NCBI GenBank assembly: GCA_002418265.1
Contig: DIDS01000012.1
Coordinates: forward strand, 66,285-130,284
Origin: Acidimicrobiia bacterium UBA5794
Lineage (GTDB): Bacteria; Actinomycetota; Acidimicrobiia; Spongiisociales; UBA5794
Length of the DNA: 64,000 nucleotides
Direction of reading: 5' to 3'
Shown: positions 37,718-47,774 of the stretch, in pieces
Layout: the number at the start of each line of letters is the position of its first letter
Numbering within the stretch: the first letter of the stretch is position 1
Program-made: the position numbers and the translations under genes
The notes under the pieces: model-generated
What the model saw: the letters and a program-made list of their open reading frames with translations, nothing else
Database searches by the model: none
What the model was told of the DNA's origin: nothing

Positions 37718-39119
37718 GTTGCCGCGCCCGTTGAGGTCTGCCCGCGCACGATCCACGATCGGAGCCACGGCGGTCGTCGCCGTGGCTCTGGTGGTTGCAG
37801 GGATCACGGCAATGGCGCTACAGCGTTCCTCTCTGGTCGACGCGATTGATACGGCGCTCACCGGACGCGTCAACGACCTCGCCGCGCTCATCGTCGATGG
37901 GTCGATTCCCACACAGATCACCGCTCCAGGTGGCGACGCGACCCTCGTCCAGATTGTCGACGGCGCTGGAGCTGTCATCGCTTCGAGTCCCAACATCACC
38001 GGTGAAGAAGCGATCTCCGACATCCGGCCTGAGCCCGGCACCCAAACCACCACAACACAGACTCTCCCCATCGGAGAAGGCGAGTTTCGGCTGGTGGCAC
38101 AATCTGTCGCTGCACACGATCAAACGTTCACGATCTTCGCCGCGGCGAGCCTCGACCCCGTCGACGAGGCGGTCGGTGCTCTGGCGGCGATCCTCGTCAT
38201 CGGCATCCCGGTGCTGATCGCACTGGTCGGTTTCACTGTCTGGTTCATCATTGGACGCACACTCCACCCGGTCGAGGCAATCCGCACCGAAGTCGCGTCG
38301 ATCGGCGACCGCGGCCTCGATCGTCGCGTCCCGGTGCCAGACAGCGACGACGAAATCGCCCGACTCGCCGCCACGATGAACCTGATGCTCGATCGGCTTG
38401 AGCTGAGCTCCGACCAGCAACGACGATTCGTTGCCGACGCCTCCCACGAACTTCGCAGCCCACTCGCGGCAATTCGCTCACAGGTCGAGGTCGATCTCAT
38501 TCACGCCGAGAAGGCAAACTGGAAAGTCACCTATGAGGAGGTACTCGACGAGGCACTTCGAATGCAACGCCTCGTCGATGACCTGTTGCTGCTCGCACGC
38601 AGCGACGCAGGAACCCTTCCCAAGCACCACGAGACGATCGATCTCGACGACATCGTCTTCGAACTCGTACAACGCATCCAGCCGACGACATCGATCACGA
38701 TCGATGCCACCCATGTCTCCGGGGCACAGGTCGTCGGTGATCCGGATGCAATCGCCAGACTCGTACGCAACCTCCTTGAAAACGCCGTTCGCTTCTCAAC
38801 GGAACGAATGGAACTGGCACTCAACGAAGTCGACGGGCACGCAATACTGACCATCGCCGACGACGGACCGGGTGTACCTCTCGCTGACCGAACCCGCGTC
38901 TTCGAGCGATTCACTCGACTCGACGACGCGCGCGACCGCGACCACGGCGGAACCGGACTCGGCCTCGCGATCGCCCGAGAGATTGCGCTGCACCACGACG
39001 GATCCATCACCATCGGAGACACGCCACTGGGTGGCGTCAACATCACGGTCGACATTCCAGCCACTCCTCATGCCCGTATGTACGGTGGCGGCACACGACA
39101 CGGAAGCGAGAGGCGGTAA
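37710..39119 (+). CDS. Sensor histidine kinase partner
   Basis: A 469-residue kinase. I chose the GTG that overlaps the regulator stop by 8 nt; upstream codons in the same frame are out-of-frame regulator sequence. Two membrane helices (about residues 15-35 and 165-185) flank a sensor of about 125 residues; HAMP follows, then HisKA with DASHELRSPLAAI and HATPase motifs (NLLENAVRFS, DDGPGVPLADR, GGTGLGLAIAR). It pairs with the preceding regulator; the signal is probably an envelope stress or a substrate of the adjacent exporter. Confidence 0.92.
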   Translation: MARLPRPLRSARARSTIGATAVVAVALVVAGITAMALQRSSLVDAIDTALTGRVNDLAALIVDGSIPTQITAPGGDATLVQIVDGAGAVIASSPNITGEEAISDIRPEPGTQTTTTQTLPIGEGEFRLVAQSVAAHDQTFTIFAAASLDPVDEAVGALAAILVIGIPVLIALVGFTVWFIIGRTLHPVEAIRTEVASIGDRGLDRRVPVPDSDDEIARLAATMNLMLDRLELSSDQQRRFVADASHELRSPLAAIRSQVEVDLIHAEKANWKVTYEEVLDEALRMQRLVDDLLLLARSDAGTLPKHHETIDLDDIVFELVQRIQPTTSITIDATHVSGAQVVGDPDAIARLVRNLLENAVRFSTERMELALNEVDGHAILTIADDGPGVPLADRTRVFERFTRLDDARDRDHGGTGLGLAIAREIALHHDGSITIGDTPLGGVNITVDIPATPHARMYGGGTRHGSERR

Positions 39120-39234
39120 CCACTGGATGCGGACGGTGCGAATCACAGCAGGAAACCTCGCTCTGCCGTCTACCCCATATCGGGACCAGGAGATGTACAG
39201 CGTCGTGTCCCGACAAGTGGCTATCCGCAGCTGA

Positions 39235-40434
39235 TCAGGTCGCGGCTTGCGTGCGACGATGTTCGGGAACGCGCAGCAGGATCAACACAGCGAATCCTGC
39301 CATGACTGCACCGAAGGTGAAGGCGGCCCTTGGTCCAAAGGCTGCCCAGATCCCACCGAAGGCAACGCTTGCTGGTAGAGCACCGATGCCGATGGCACCG
39401 TTGTAATAGCCAAACGCTGATCCCCGCAGGTCCGCCGGGGCGAGCCCTGCCACCCACGCACGCTCAACGGGTTCAGTCACGCCGAAATACAGACCGTATC
39501 CGAGAAACAGAGCGACCAGCACGGGGGTCGATGTCGCGAAACCCATGCCGAGATAGATGGCCGCGTAGAACACCCAACCGACGAGCACGAGCTGCTTGGG
39601 ACCGCTTCGGTCGGAGAGACGACCGCCGATGAGGTTCGATCCCATCTTGACGAGACTGAAGAGCGACCACAGGACCGCGATCCAGACTGCCGACACGCCG
39701 GCATCGCTGAGACGAAGCAGCAAGAATGCATCGGCGCTGTTCCCCAGTGTGAACACGACAACAGCCGCCATCAACGCCCAATAGCCCGAACCCAGTTCCG
39801 AACCTCGCGAGAACACAGAGCGACCAGACGATGTGATCGTTTCCGCCGGGTCTGGCTCCTTGACGAGCCTGGCGACAACGAATATGACGATGATTGCCGG
39901 GATCATGGCCAGAAGAAAGACGATTCGAAGCCCAAAGCCGATCCCAAGCAGTATCGCGGCAACGATGGGGCCAAGGACGGCACCGAAGTGGTCAAGACTG
40001 CGGTGGACGCCGTAGGCGGCTCCGCGGCTTTCAACGGGGGTCACGTCTGCGATCAGAGCGTCACGGGGTGCCGTGCGGATGCCCTTTCCGACGCGGTCGA
40101 CGAATCTGATGCCAACAACCATTGGCCATGACGTTGCGAAGGCTATGAGCGGCCGCACCGCCCCTGCAATGCCGTATCCGGCAAAGATGAACGGCTTTCG
40201 ACGTTTGACACTGTCACTCCACCACCCCGAGACGATTTTGAGGATCGAGGAAGTCGACTCGGCAATGCCCTCGATGACTCCCAAAGCAAGGGCACCGGCT
40301 CCGAGGACCGTTGTGAGGAACACCGGTATGAGCGGATAGATCATCTCACTCGAAAGGTCGGTGAACATGCTCACGAGACCAAGCGCGATCACCGTCTTGG
40401 GTACACCCTTGGTGAATCTCTTGAATCGCTTCAT
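39235..40434 (-). CDS. MFS transporter
   Basis: A 399-residue, 12-helix major facilitator. The ATG at MKRFKRFTKGVPK was chosen because the 57 codons upstream are not membrane protein-like. Motif A is GWWSDSVKRRKPF, and FVDRVGKGIRTAPRDALIAD is the signature of a broad bacterial MFS group. It stands alone on the minus strand, convergent with the kinase gene. The substrate is unknown. Confidence 0.85.
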   Translation of the reverse strand: MKRFKRFTKGVPKTVIALGLVSMFTDLSSEMIYPLIPVFLTTVLGAGALALGVIEGIAESTSSILKIVSGWWSDSVKRRKPFIFAGYGIAGAVRPLIAFATSWPMVVGIRFVDRVGKGIRTAPRDALIADVTPVESRGAAYGVHRSLDHFGAVLGPIVAAILLGIGFGLRIVFLLAMIPAIIVIFVVARLVKEPDPAETITSSGRSVFSRGSELGSGYWALMAAVVVFTLGNSADAFLLLRLSDAGVSAVWIAVLWSLFSLVKMGSNLIGGRLSDRSGPKQLVLVGWVFYAAIYLGMGFATSTPVLVALFLGYGLYFGVTEPVERAWVAGLAPADLRGSAFGYYNGAIGIGALPASVAFGGIWAAFGPRAAFTFGAVMAGFAVLILLRVPEHRRTQAAT

Positions 40435-40737
40435 TCCTCGACCTGTTCGCGTTGATCGTTGACAGCTCCACACCGGCGACAGCGACGACGAAACGGGAGC
40501 TACACCGTACCAATTCTCGATTCTTGCATCGATGTCAGCAGCTCGCCGTGGCCGACTCCACATGGGGTGGAATCGACGCAAGCTCGATGATGAAAGCCGT
40601 CGCACTCGTCACGCTGCACCCCGTTTCGTTGGTACGTGGAGTCGTCGGCCACGGCGCACGGTCCATTACAAACCGGTTGAGAGCGAGACATCGTACCGCG
40701 CCTCTCCCGTGCTCGCTGTTGGTCATGCCGATTGCAG
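40435..40737. other. Gene-free spacer
   Basis: No frame in this stretch is convincing, and no clear terminator or promoter was seen. It would include the MFS gene's promoter and the 3' end region of the lipoprotein transcript. Confidence 0.4.
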
Positions 40738-41328
40738 TCAGTCGGCCGTCTCCTGGCCGCCTGCGTCCTTGTGCACGGTCGTGGTTTGTGGAGCAGCACC
40801 GTGGGCGCTCACTTCGACCGTTACATCGAGGGCGTTCAGAGATGTGGCGTAGAGGCTGAACTCATTCACCGGGTAATGGTCGAGAGCTCCGGTGTTGTCG
40901 AAGTGGATGATGCGGCTGGCCCCTGCTGGGACCGTGAACGAGTCTGAGAGCTTCGTAAAGTAGCTCTCGCTGGTCCCCGCGGTGGGATCGGTGAACGTGT
41001 AGTACACCTCGAACCCAGTCAGCTCGCTCGATCCTGTGTTCGTCACGGCGATCTCGAGATGATCATCGGTGGCACTGCCAGAAGTATCGACGTTGTTCTC
41101 CACAAGCACCGAATCGATCTTCAGGGCTTCGACGGTCGACGTGTTGTTGATTGGATTGTCGGTGACGGGCAGGACTTGACCTGAGGCAGCCGTCGTAGCG
41201 ACCGTCCCGCTCCCCGAAGTGCTCGGGGGGGTCGATGACGTGGTGCCAGCGCAGGCGGCCAGGGCAACGCTTGCGAATAGGGCTGCGGCAGCGAGTCTGC
41301 CGGCGCGGTGGGTCCTGGTGTTCATCAT
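40738..41328 (-). CDS. Lipoprotein following the ABC-2 exporter
   Basis: A 196-residue lipoprotein with the lipobox ALAAC (Cys26) and a Ser/Thr/Gly linker. The mature domain (about residues 55-180) looks like an immunoglobulin-like beta-sandwich (HLEIAVTNTGSSELTGFEVYYTF, then SFTVPAGAS), common in extracellular actinobacterial proteins. The ATG overlaps the upstream permease stop by 4 nt, so it is the last gene of the exporter operon. Confidence 0.8.
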   Translation of the reverse strand: MMNTRTHRAGRLAAAALFASVALAACAGTTSSTPPSTSGSGTVATTAASGQVLPVTDNPINNTSTVEALKIDSVLVENNVDTSGSATDDHLEIAVTNTGSSELTGFEVYYTFTDPTAGTSESYFTKLSDSFTVPAGASRIIHFDNTGALDHYPVNEFSLYATSLNALDVTVEVSAHGAAPQTTTVHKDAGGQETAD

Positions 41329-42311
41329 GTCTCTCCTTGTGGGATGGATGGTTGGTTACGGAAGCTGTGATTCAGCGCGATCGGGAGTGCTGTTGCGTAG
41401 ATCAGGATCCACACGATGGAGGCACGTACCTGGAAGAACAGATCCGGTAGACTCAGAGACCGAAACCGTTCCTTGACATCGGTCATGGCGAACGCGAACC
41501 GCTCGAAGTGTTTGGCAAACGAGGCAGCTTCGATGCTCGTTCTGACAGTTTCGTACGCGGTGAAGTGGGTCAGGATCTGGACTTCACCGTCGTGACCCAG
41601 ACCGAGAGCAGCAAACAACCCACCGGGGATCTGGTTGTCTGCGTCGAGTGTGTCACCAATCTGGGGAAGCACGAGTACGACGAACAGCCATATGCCGAGG
41701 GCAACCATCAACCCATTCGTGGCAACCTTCGTCGAAGCAGTGGTAAAGGCCCCGAGGCAGTAGAAGGTCGCCATATAGACGACGGCGACACCGAAGGCGA
41801 GCATCAGCTTTCCGGCCTGTCCGACGTTGATCCAGTCGTGGCCAACAAGGCCGACCGAAAGCACCGCGACTGCCATCGTTGCGACGACCAGTGTGACAAT
41901 CACCCCGACTGCACCAAGAAGGCTGCCGGCAGCCAGCTCACCCGAAGTGACAGGACGCGACATGAGCAGCGGAAGGGTGCGGTTGACCCGTTCCCGCGAC
42001 ACAGTCAGATAGCCGAGGGTGATGGCGATCACCGCCCCGATGATCTCGATGTACTCGAACGCACCCCGCAGCAGCGACAGCGGTGCCAGAGGCGAGGGGG
42101 CGATCTGTGTCACTCCGCCAGCAACGGCCGCAGCGTGGTATGCCTGATAGTCGGCGAGGCGGCTGGCGTATTCGGCAGCGGCGACTATCACCGACCCGGC
42201 GGTAGCAATGACGAGTATGGCAAGCAGCACCACGAGGATGCGGCTGCGAGCCGCTGCCCGGTACTCGTGGCGGGCAATTGTCAGGACTCGGTGTCGTCTG
42301 TCACTCGCCAT
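41325..42311 (-). CDS. ABC-2 type permease, second subunit
   Basis: A 328-residue permease with six hydrophobic segments and a large second loop near residues 215-285. The N-terminal IARHEYRAAARSR motif is common to ABC-2 exporters. It overlaps the first permease by 11 nt and the lipoprotein by 4 nt. Together with the other permease it forms a heterodimeric channel powered by the ATPase. Confidence 0.85.
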   Translation of the reverse strand: MASDRRHRVLTIARHEYRAAARSRILVVLLAILVIATAGSVIVAAAEYASRLADYQAYHAAAVAGGVTQIAPSPLAPLSLLRGAFEYIEIIGAVIAITLGYLTVSRERVNRTLPLLMSRPVTSGELAAGSLLGAVGVIVTLVVATMAVAVLSVGLVGHDWINVGQAGKLMLAFGVAVVYMATFYCLGAFTTASTKVATNGLMVALGIWLFVVLVLPQIGDTLDADNQIPGGLFAALGLGHDGEVQILTHFTAYETVRTSIEAASFAKHFERFAFAMTDVKERFRSLSLPDLFFQVRASIVWILIYATALPIALNHSFRNQPSIPQGET

Positions 42312-43218
42312 TGCCGCTCCTCGAGAAGTCGTGTCGCCGAACGAGAATCACCACAGCTGCCACCAGCAATCCGACGAAGACCATCAACGGAACGACGCGC
42401 AAGGCGGTCTGCCAACCTGGCTCGGGAGCAGCTGTGGAGAGGATCTGTCCGCTTGCCGCCTTGTACTGCTCAGCGATCGAGATCGGACGTGCCAAAGCGG
42501 TGATCTGGAAGAATCGTTGTGATGAGCCCACTGGGTCAGCGATCGGGTTCAGCGACGAAGTCGGTCGGAGCGCCGACGTGAATTGTGGAATGGCAAACGT
42601 GATCACGAGCCAAGCACCCATTGCCGACAGCAGGGCGAGCGACCGGCGCCGGTTGAGGAGCGCTGCAGCCATACCGACGAGGGCGAACAACATCAGATAC
42701 AACCATGACATGCTGTAGAAGAGTCCGAGTCGACCGAGAACGCTGATCGGCGGGATTCTCTGGTTCACCACCATCAGCGACACGACACTCACCGCCATTG
42801 CGACCAAAACGATGACCGACAACGCGATGGCGGCAGCCGCGATCTTTCCGACCGCGTATCCGGTTCGAGACACCCGGCGGGAGAATATGAGACGCCCCAA
42901 CCCCGTCGACTCGTCATCGGTCAAACTCAAATGGCCGAGCAGCAAGGCAAGGAGTGCTCCAAGAAGTGGGACGTAGACGACCATGTTGGACAACAGCGAC
43001 AGCTCCGGTTTCAACAGGAACGGGTTCGGTGGTGTCGGTTGCCCGTCGGCCGCCAGAAGCTTCACCGCCTCGTCATAGACCCGCACAATCGTGTTGTGAC
43101 TCGACCAGCCGAGCACCCCGGCGGCGGCCGTCATGGCCACGAACATACTCAACGCTGCCAGAAAGACCCTTTGGCGGCGGAGGGACAGCAGCTGCTGCGA
43201 TGTGACGGTTGTGATCAC
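42301..43218 (-). CDS. ABC-2 type permease, first subunit
   Basis: A 305-residue permease. The GTG start overlapping the ATPase stop (GTGA) was chosen; the frame is open for 43 more codons but these overlap the ATPase gene. Six membrane segments and a large extracytoplasmic loop after the first helix are visible. It is similar in layout to the second permease and probably arose by duplication. Confidence 0.83.
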   Translation of the reverse strand: MITTVTSQQLLSLRRQRVFLAALSMFVAMTAAAGVLGWSSHNTIVRVYDEAVKLLAADGQPTPPNPFLLKPELSLLSNMVVYVPLLGALLALLLGHLSLTDDESTGLGRLIFSRRVSRTGYAVGKIAAAAIALSVIVLVAMAVSVVSLMVVNQRIPPISVLGRLGLFYSMSWLYLMLFALVGMAAALLNRRRSLALLSAMGAWLVITFAIPQFTSALRPTSSLNPIADPVGSSQRFFQITALARPISIAEQYKAASGQILSTAAPEPGWQTALRVVPLMVFVGLLVAAVVILVRRHDFSRSGNGE

Positions 43219-43949
43219 GCCGGTGAGCCTTCCATCTGCACGTAGATGTCCTCGAGTGACGTCTCGTCTGGGAATCGCCGGGTGGTCGCCTCCATCGAGT
43301 CCTTGTAGATCAGCTCGCCGCGGCTGAGCACACCGATCGTGGTGCATACCCGGGAGACCTCGCTCAACTGGTGTGTATTCATGAACACGGTCATGCCCAG
43401 ATCACGGTTGAGATCGAGAATCGTTCGCCGTAGCTGGCGGATGCCGCTCGGGTCGAGCCCGGCGGTGGGTTCGTCGAGGAACAGCACCGACGGACGGTGA
43501 ACGATCGCCTGAGCGATGCCGATTCGTTGACGCATCCCGGTTGAGAACGATCCGACCCTGCGATCAGCAAGGTCTGAGCAGTCGAGGTATTCGAGTGTCT
43601 CTGCGACCGCATGTTTTGCTTTCTCCACCCCTGACAGTTCAGCGAAGAATGTGAGATTCTCGGTGGCCGTCATGTGCGGGTACATTCGCACCTCCGATGG
43701 CAAGTAGCCGATGTCAGCGGTCACAAGCCGGCGTTCGGTAGCCACATCGTGGCCATTGACGAGAGCTCTTCCCAAGGTTGGCCTGATCAGCGTGGTGAGG
43801 ATGTTGACCGTCGTGGTTTTCCCGGCTCCGTTGTGGCCGAGGAACCCGAAGATCTCACCCCGGTCGATGCTCAGGTCAACATCGTGCAGAACGAGAATGT
43901 CGTTGTACTTGTGACCCAAACCGACGATTTCGATGGCGGGACCCTTCAT
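43215..43949 (-). CDS. ABC-2 exporter ATPase
   Basis: A 244-residue ATPase: Walker A GHNGAGKTT, Q-loop in YLPSEVRMYPHMT, signature variant FSTGMRQRIGIAQAI, Walker B VLFLDEPTAGLD and H-loop NTHQ. The ATG preceded by GGAGGA at 4 nt was chosen over the GTG just before it. It heads a four-gene operon (ATPase, two permeases, lipoprotein) 183 nt downstream of a two-component system, an arrangement like antibiotic-sensing exporters. Confidence 0.92.
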   Translation of the reverse strand: MKGPAIEIVGLGHKYNDILVLHDVDLSIDRGEIFGFLGHNGAGKTTTVNILTTLIRPTLGRALVNGHDVATERRLVTADIGYLPSEVRMYPHMTATENLTFFAELSGVEKAKHAVAETLEYLDCSDLADRRVGSFSTGMRQRIGIAQAIVHRPSVLFLDEPTAGLDPSGIRQLRRTILDLNRDLGMTVFMNTHQLSEVSRVCTTIGVLSRGELIYKDSMEATTRRFPDETSLEDIYVQMEGSPA

Positions 43950-44132
43950 CACTTCCTCCGTACTTGTCCACGATCACGGAAACCCGTGGTCCCGGTACAC
44001 CGACGGTCGCCGGCGGTCGCGGTTTTCATCGACCGGACATCAACAACATACGAAACTGTCGTTGAGCGGCAGGAAAGCGGACGGTAAGAACACGGCCAGA
44101 ATCCGCCGGTTCGATTCGAGAGATTGCCCCGG

Positions 44133-45443
44133 TCAGTGGGCGGGGCTGTCGTCGACATTCACCCGCTGAAGGATCACATCGATCTGGGGGCAGGGACCGA
44201 GTCGGATCACTGTAAGGCGTCCCGGCAGCGATTCCACAAGTCGCCTGGCCAGCGACAGGCCAAGACGCCTCGACTGCCAGTCATCGCTCTGCTCACCCGG
44301 GCCCCGCTCAAACGGCGACGCGGAGAAGCCCGGACCCTCATCAACGACCTCCAATGTCACTGATTCGTCGCTGACCCGGACGTCGATTGCCACCACGCCT
44401 TCGCCATGCTCGAGGGCGTTGGCGACAAGCACATCAAGTGCATGCCCGAGAGCCGCCCCGCTCCCCCTCACCGGAGCCGCAAACCGTGCGTTGCCGATCT
44501 GCAGCTGCCGTCCTGCTTGGGCGAATGGCCGTCTCCAACGTTCTTTCAAATCCGTCAGAACATCCGATACACGAAGCTCAAACCCCACCGCTTGGGCCGT
44601 TCTCGCAAACGTCAGGAGATCGGCGACCGTCCGATCCAACCGATCTATGTCTCCAAGAGCTTCCTCGAGCGCCTGGGACGGATCTGCACGAGGAAACGCG
44701 AGCTCGGTCTCGATCGCCACCCGTAACCCCGCAAGCGGCGTGCGTAGTTGATGTGACACGTCGGAGGTGAACATCCTCTCTCGGGCGATCAACCGATCCA
44801 AGCGCTGGGCGGTCACCACCATCGCCTCGCCTGCCTCGTCCAGCTCACCAAACCCGCTCGATGGGACCTCAATGGCGAAGTCACCGTCGCCCAGCCGCAC
44901 GGCAGCATCTCGAATACGCAGCACGGGACGAACCAGTCGACCGGCGACAACCGACCCCACCACCAATGCGACAGTCAGGACAGCAACGGCCAGGCTGACC
45001 AGCAGACCAAAGAAGCGGCGTGTGCGGGCATCACTTATCTGCGTCGATTGCTCTGCACGCACTGCACCAATGACTTGTTCATCTGCCGCCAGGGGAATTG
45101 CCACGACCCGTGTCTCCCCCACCTCCGCATCCGCTACCTCGTCGCGCATCGCCTGCTCTGTGACAGCGTCAGCGCGAGATGGCCCTTTACCCGCCACGAG
45201 GTCACCCCGCGAGTCGTACAAGCCGAAGACCACACCGTCAGACGACTCCGGCAACTCGACAGGGTCGCCACTCGATGCGAAGTCGGCAGGCACCGACCGT
45301 GACGCCTCCACCGCTTCCCGCTCGATCCGCAAAGTAGCCCCCTCATCCAACAAGCGCCCCAGTACGAAGGCCAACGGCACACCGAACAGCACAACGGCCA
45401 GTGCCGTTACCGCCAACATCGCCGCCAGCACACGACGTCTCAT
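44133..45443 (-). CDS. Sensor histidine kinase next to the ABC-2 exporter
   Basis: A 436-residue kinase with two membrane helices (about residues 7-27 and 143-170), a sensor of about 115 residues, HAMP, HisKA (DVSHQLRTPLAGLRV) and a HATPase domain. The HATPase is slightly shortened, with ANALEHGEGVV as N box, DEGPGFS as G1, and RRLGLSLARRLV replacing the usual G-T-G-L-G-L. It overlaps the regulator gene by 4 nt. The start is conventional for MRRRVLAAML. Confidence 0.9.
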   Translation of the reverse strand: MRRRVLAAMLAVTALAVVLFGVPLAFVLGRLLDEGATLRIEREAVEASRSVPADFASSGDPVELPESSDGVVFGLYDSRGDLVAGKGPSRADAVTEQAMRDEVADAEVGETRVVAIPLAADEQVIGAVRAEQSTQISDARTRRFFGLLVSLAVAVLTVALVVGSVVAGRLVRPVLRIRDAAVRLGDGDFAIEVPSSGFGELDEAGEAMVVTAQRLDRLIARERMFTSDVSHQLRTPLAGLRVAIETELAFPRADPSQALEEALGDIDRLDRTVADLLTFARTAQAVGFELRVSDVLTDLKERWRRPFAQAGRQLQIGNARFAAPVRGSGAALGHALDVLVANALEHGEGVVAIDVRVSDESVTLEVVDEGPGFSASPFERGPGEQSDDWQSRRLGLSLARRLVESLPGRLTVIRLGPCPQIDVILQRVNVDDSPAH

Positions 45444-46120
45444 GGCAGCTCAAGACGGTAACCGACACCCCTCAGCGTCGAGATTCGACTTATCTCGCCA
45501 GGCGCGTCGATCTTCCGACGTAGCGCGGCAATATGGAAATCCAGCGTCTTGGTAGATCCGAACCAATGCTCATCCCAAACATCGCTCATCAAGGTCTCAC
45601 GTGTCACCACAGCACCGGCATCGTCCGCCAGACGGGCAAGAAGATCGAACTCCTTCGCCCGCAGCTCAACCTCCTGCTCCGAGAGCCATACCCGACGGGC
45701 AGCAACATCGATCACCAGATCCCCAGCCGATAGCTGGTCAACGCCCCCGAGTGGGCGCCGTCTCAGCTGCGCACGAACACGGGCAAGCAGCTCCGCGAGC
45801 TTGAACGGTTTCGCCACATAGTCGATGGCGCCAGCGTCCAAGCCAACAACCACGTCCAACTCCTCATCCCGTGCCGTCAACATGACAACGCTGATAGACG
45901 GATCGATATCAAGGATGTGCCCACACACCTCAATCCCGTCACCATCCGGAAGTCCAAGATCAAGCAGGATGAGATCCGGGCGACGCTCAGCCACGGCATC
46001 GAGACCAGCCTGACCGGTCTGCTCCCACGCTGTGTCGTAGCCACTCCCATTCAGAGCGCGCAACAACGACGAACCAATCCGCTCATCGTCCTCCACGATC
46101 AGGATGCGATGCTGCTCCAC
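45440..46120 (-). CDS. OmpR-family response regulator next to the ABC-2 exporter
   Basis: A 226-residue regulator with a GTG start at VEQHRILIVEDD. Phospho-acceptor Asp in LILLDLGLPD (about residue 52), MLTARD and YVAKPF are present; the winged-helix domain ends with RGVGYRLELP. It is the promoter-proximal gene of a regulator-kinase pair followed by the exporter operon on the same strand and probably activates it. Confidence 0.92.
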   Translation of the reverse strand: MEQHRILIVEDDERIGSSLLRALNGSGYDTAWEQTGQAGLDAVAERRPDLILLDLGLPDGDGIEVCGHILDIDPSISVVMLTARDEELDVVVGLDAGAIDYVAKPFKLAELLARVRAQLRRRPLGGVDQLSAGDLVIDVAARRVWLSEQEVELRAKEFDLLARLADDAGAVVTRETLMSDVWDEHWFGSTKTLDFHIAALRRKIDAPGEISRISTLRGVGYRLELP

Positions 46121-46216
46121 AACACAAGCGTAGAGAAAAGGGCAAAACATGCCGACATCTGCCACTTCAGGGAGGAGGCAGTTCTTGGGCGTGGTCGTCC
46201 GCTCGGGCGTCGATCC

Positions 46217-47011
46217 TCAGGTGTCGTTCTTGTCACAGAGTCTGTACTGGTTGAAACCTGAACTCCAGCTGGTCGATCCGTGGTGTGTGATCGCGTAAGC
46301 ATCGTAGCCAGCATGGCCTTCGATCCATTCGAGGCCACCGAGTCCCATGACATAGATCGCCGTGGCGTACGCATCGGCGATTCCGAGGTTCGGGCCGATC
46401 ACGGTGACGCTGGCGAGGTTGAGAGCAGGGTCGCCGGAGCGTGGGTCGATGATGTGTGGTCCGCGCTCGTAGGTCGCTGAGGTGGCTACTGCACATCGCT
46501 CGGATACCTTGACAACGAGCGCCACAGCGTCTCGCATCTCGGGGTGGCGGATCCCAACCCGCCACGGTTCCATCCCGAGCGGGTGACCTCGTATCGCAAT
46601 GTCGCCACCGGCGTTGATGCAGAGGTTCTCGCAACCATGCTCCTCGAGTATCCCCGAGGCTTGTTCGATAGCCCACCCCTTCACCAGCCCCGACGGGTCA
46701 AGACGTGTCCCGTTGGGTGCAGGAATATCGAAGGCGTCGAACGCGTCTGCCGTCTCCGTTCTGATGACTTCGCACATGCGGAGGACGTCACGGACCTCGT
46801 CCGTGGCTTCGGCCAGTGTGATATCGCCTCGGCCAAGGGCACTGATCTGCGTCGCATTGTCGTAGGTGCTGAACGTGCGGTCCACGTGGTGAAGCCACCC
46901 AACCACATCCATGACCGCGTCTGGCGAGCAGTGTGGATCGCGGATGTCGATACTCACCGCCGTGCCCATGACGTGTTCTACGTGATGTGTCCCGTTGGAT
47001 GTGGTCGTCAT
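46217..47011 (-). CDS. apbE: FAD:protein FMN transferase
   Basis: A 264-residue ApbE-family protein, shorter than the lipoprotein forms (about 340) and without a signal peptide. MGTAVSIDIRD is the usual start, and the FAD/metal-binding features LDPSGLVKGWAIE, NAGGDIAIRG, HIIDPRSG and the Thr/Ala-x-x-x-D region near GIADAYATAIYVMG are present. ApbE attaches FMN through a phosphoester bond to a Thr in a target protein. The preceding gene, overlapping by 4 nt, encodes such a target. Confidence 0.92.
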   Translation of the reverse strand: MTTTSNGTHHVEHVMGTAVSIDIRDPHCSPDAVMDVVGWLHHVDRTFSTYDNATQISALGRGDITLAEATDEVRDVLRMCEVIRTETADAFDAFDIPAPNGTRLDPSGLVKGWAIEQASGILEEHGCENLCINAGGDIAIRGHPLGMEPWRVGIRHPEMRDAVALVVKVSERCAVATSATYERGPHIIDPRSGDPALNLASVTVIGPNLGIADAYATAIYVMGLGGLEWIEGHAGYDAYAITHHGSTSWSSGFNQYRLCDKNDT

Positions 47012-47694
47012 GCGAGTTGCGTGATTCCGTCGGCACGGGCAAGGTCGATGGCCGATTGCAATGAGCGTTCGTAGTCGTTGCTGGTGTATGTCGCTCCCGA
47101 GATGGTGTCGACCTGGGCACTTTGGGCCGAAAGCGCCTCGCTGTTGAGCCTTGGGGTCGCATACTGGTTGATCTGCACGCTCTCTCTGTTGGAGTTGGGA
47201 AAGCGCAGCATCGATACATCAAGGAGCGCGCCGTCTGGGGAAAAGGTGGCCTCGACTTGGACATCGCCGTATGGATTGCGGAACGCGTCGCCGTCGACAA
47301 CGGTCGGCGCGGCAGCAGTCACGGGTGGGCTTGCTGACACCGGTGGGAGGGCAGTCACGGGTGGGCTTGCTGACGGTACCACGACGACACCGGCTGCCCC
47401 GACGAGCACACGGTTCGATTGGCCATCAGCTGCGAAAAGCCCGAAGGTGAGACTGCCAGTTGTCAGCAGGCTGGCCGCGAGGGCGGCGATCCGAGCTCGT
47501 TTGGCCGCATGGCGACGCCCATTTCGGACACCGTTTGATCCTGAGGCGCTGACGTCTTTGGGCTCGTAGGCCATGGAGACGGTGGACCCGCCACCGCGGT
47601 TCAGAGCAGGTGCTGCTTTCCGAGCGGCGAGGCGTTCGAGTCGCGCGGCAATCTCTGAGTCGAGAGGGTCGGAGCCTGATGTTTGTGTAGTCAT
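47008..47694 (-). CDS. FMN-binding-domain protein, ApbE substrate
   Basis: A 228-residue protein. The N-terminal 70 residues are cytoplasmic and basic, a single membrane helix lies near residues 68-92, and a Pro/Ser/Val linker follows. A C-terminal FMN_bind domain (about 135-225) ends in DTISGATYTS, the motif whose second Thr-type position receives covalent FMN. It should carry electrons on the outer face of the membrane, between the heme membrane protein encoded next to it and an unknown acceptor. Confidence 0.9.
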   Translation of the reverse strand: MTTQTSGSDPLDSEIAARLERLAARKAAPALNRGGGSTVSMAYEPKDVSASGSNGVRNGRRHAAKRARIAALAASLLTTGSLTFGLFAADGQSNRVLVGAAGVVVVPSASPPVTALPPVSASPPVTAAAPTVVDGDAFRNPYGDVQVEATFSPDGALLDVSMLRFPNSNRESVQINQYATPRLNSEALSAQSAQVDTISGATYTSNDYERSLQSAIDLARADGITQLA

Positions 47695-47774
47695 GATACA
47701 AATGGAACCACACCCGCTTCACGAGAGGCTGAGCGCCAGATGAGCGTCGGCTGTGAATCGTGCGACGGATCGAT

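Noticed and set aside
41508..42503. A 331-codon plus-strand frame opposite the ABC-2 permease genes
   Set aside because: It is very rich in Arg, Gly, Asp and His, has no domain, and the opposite strand encodes two clear membrane proteins.
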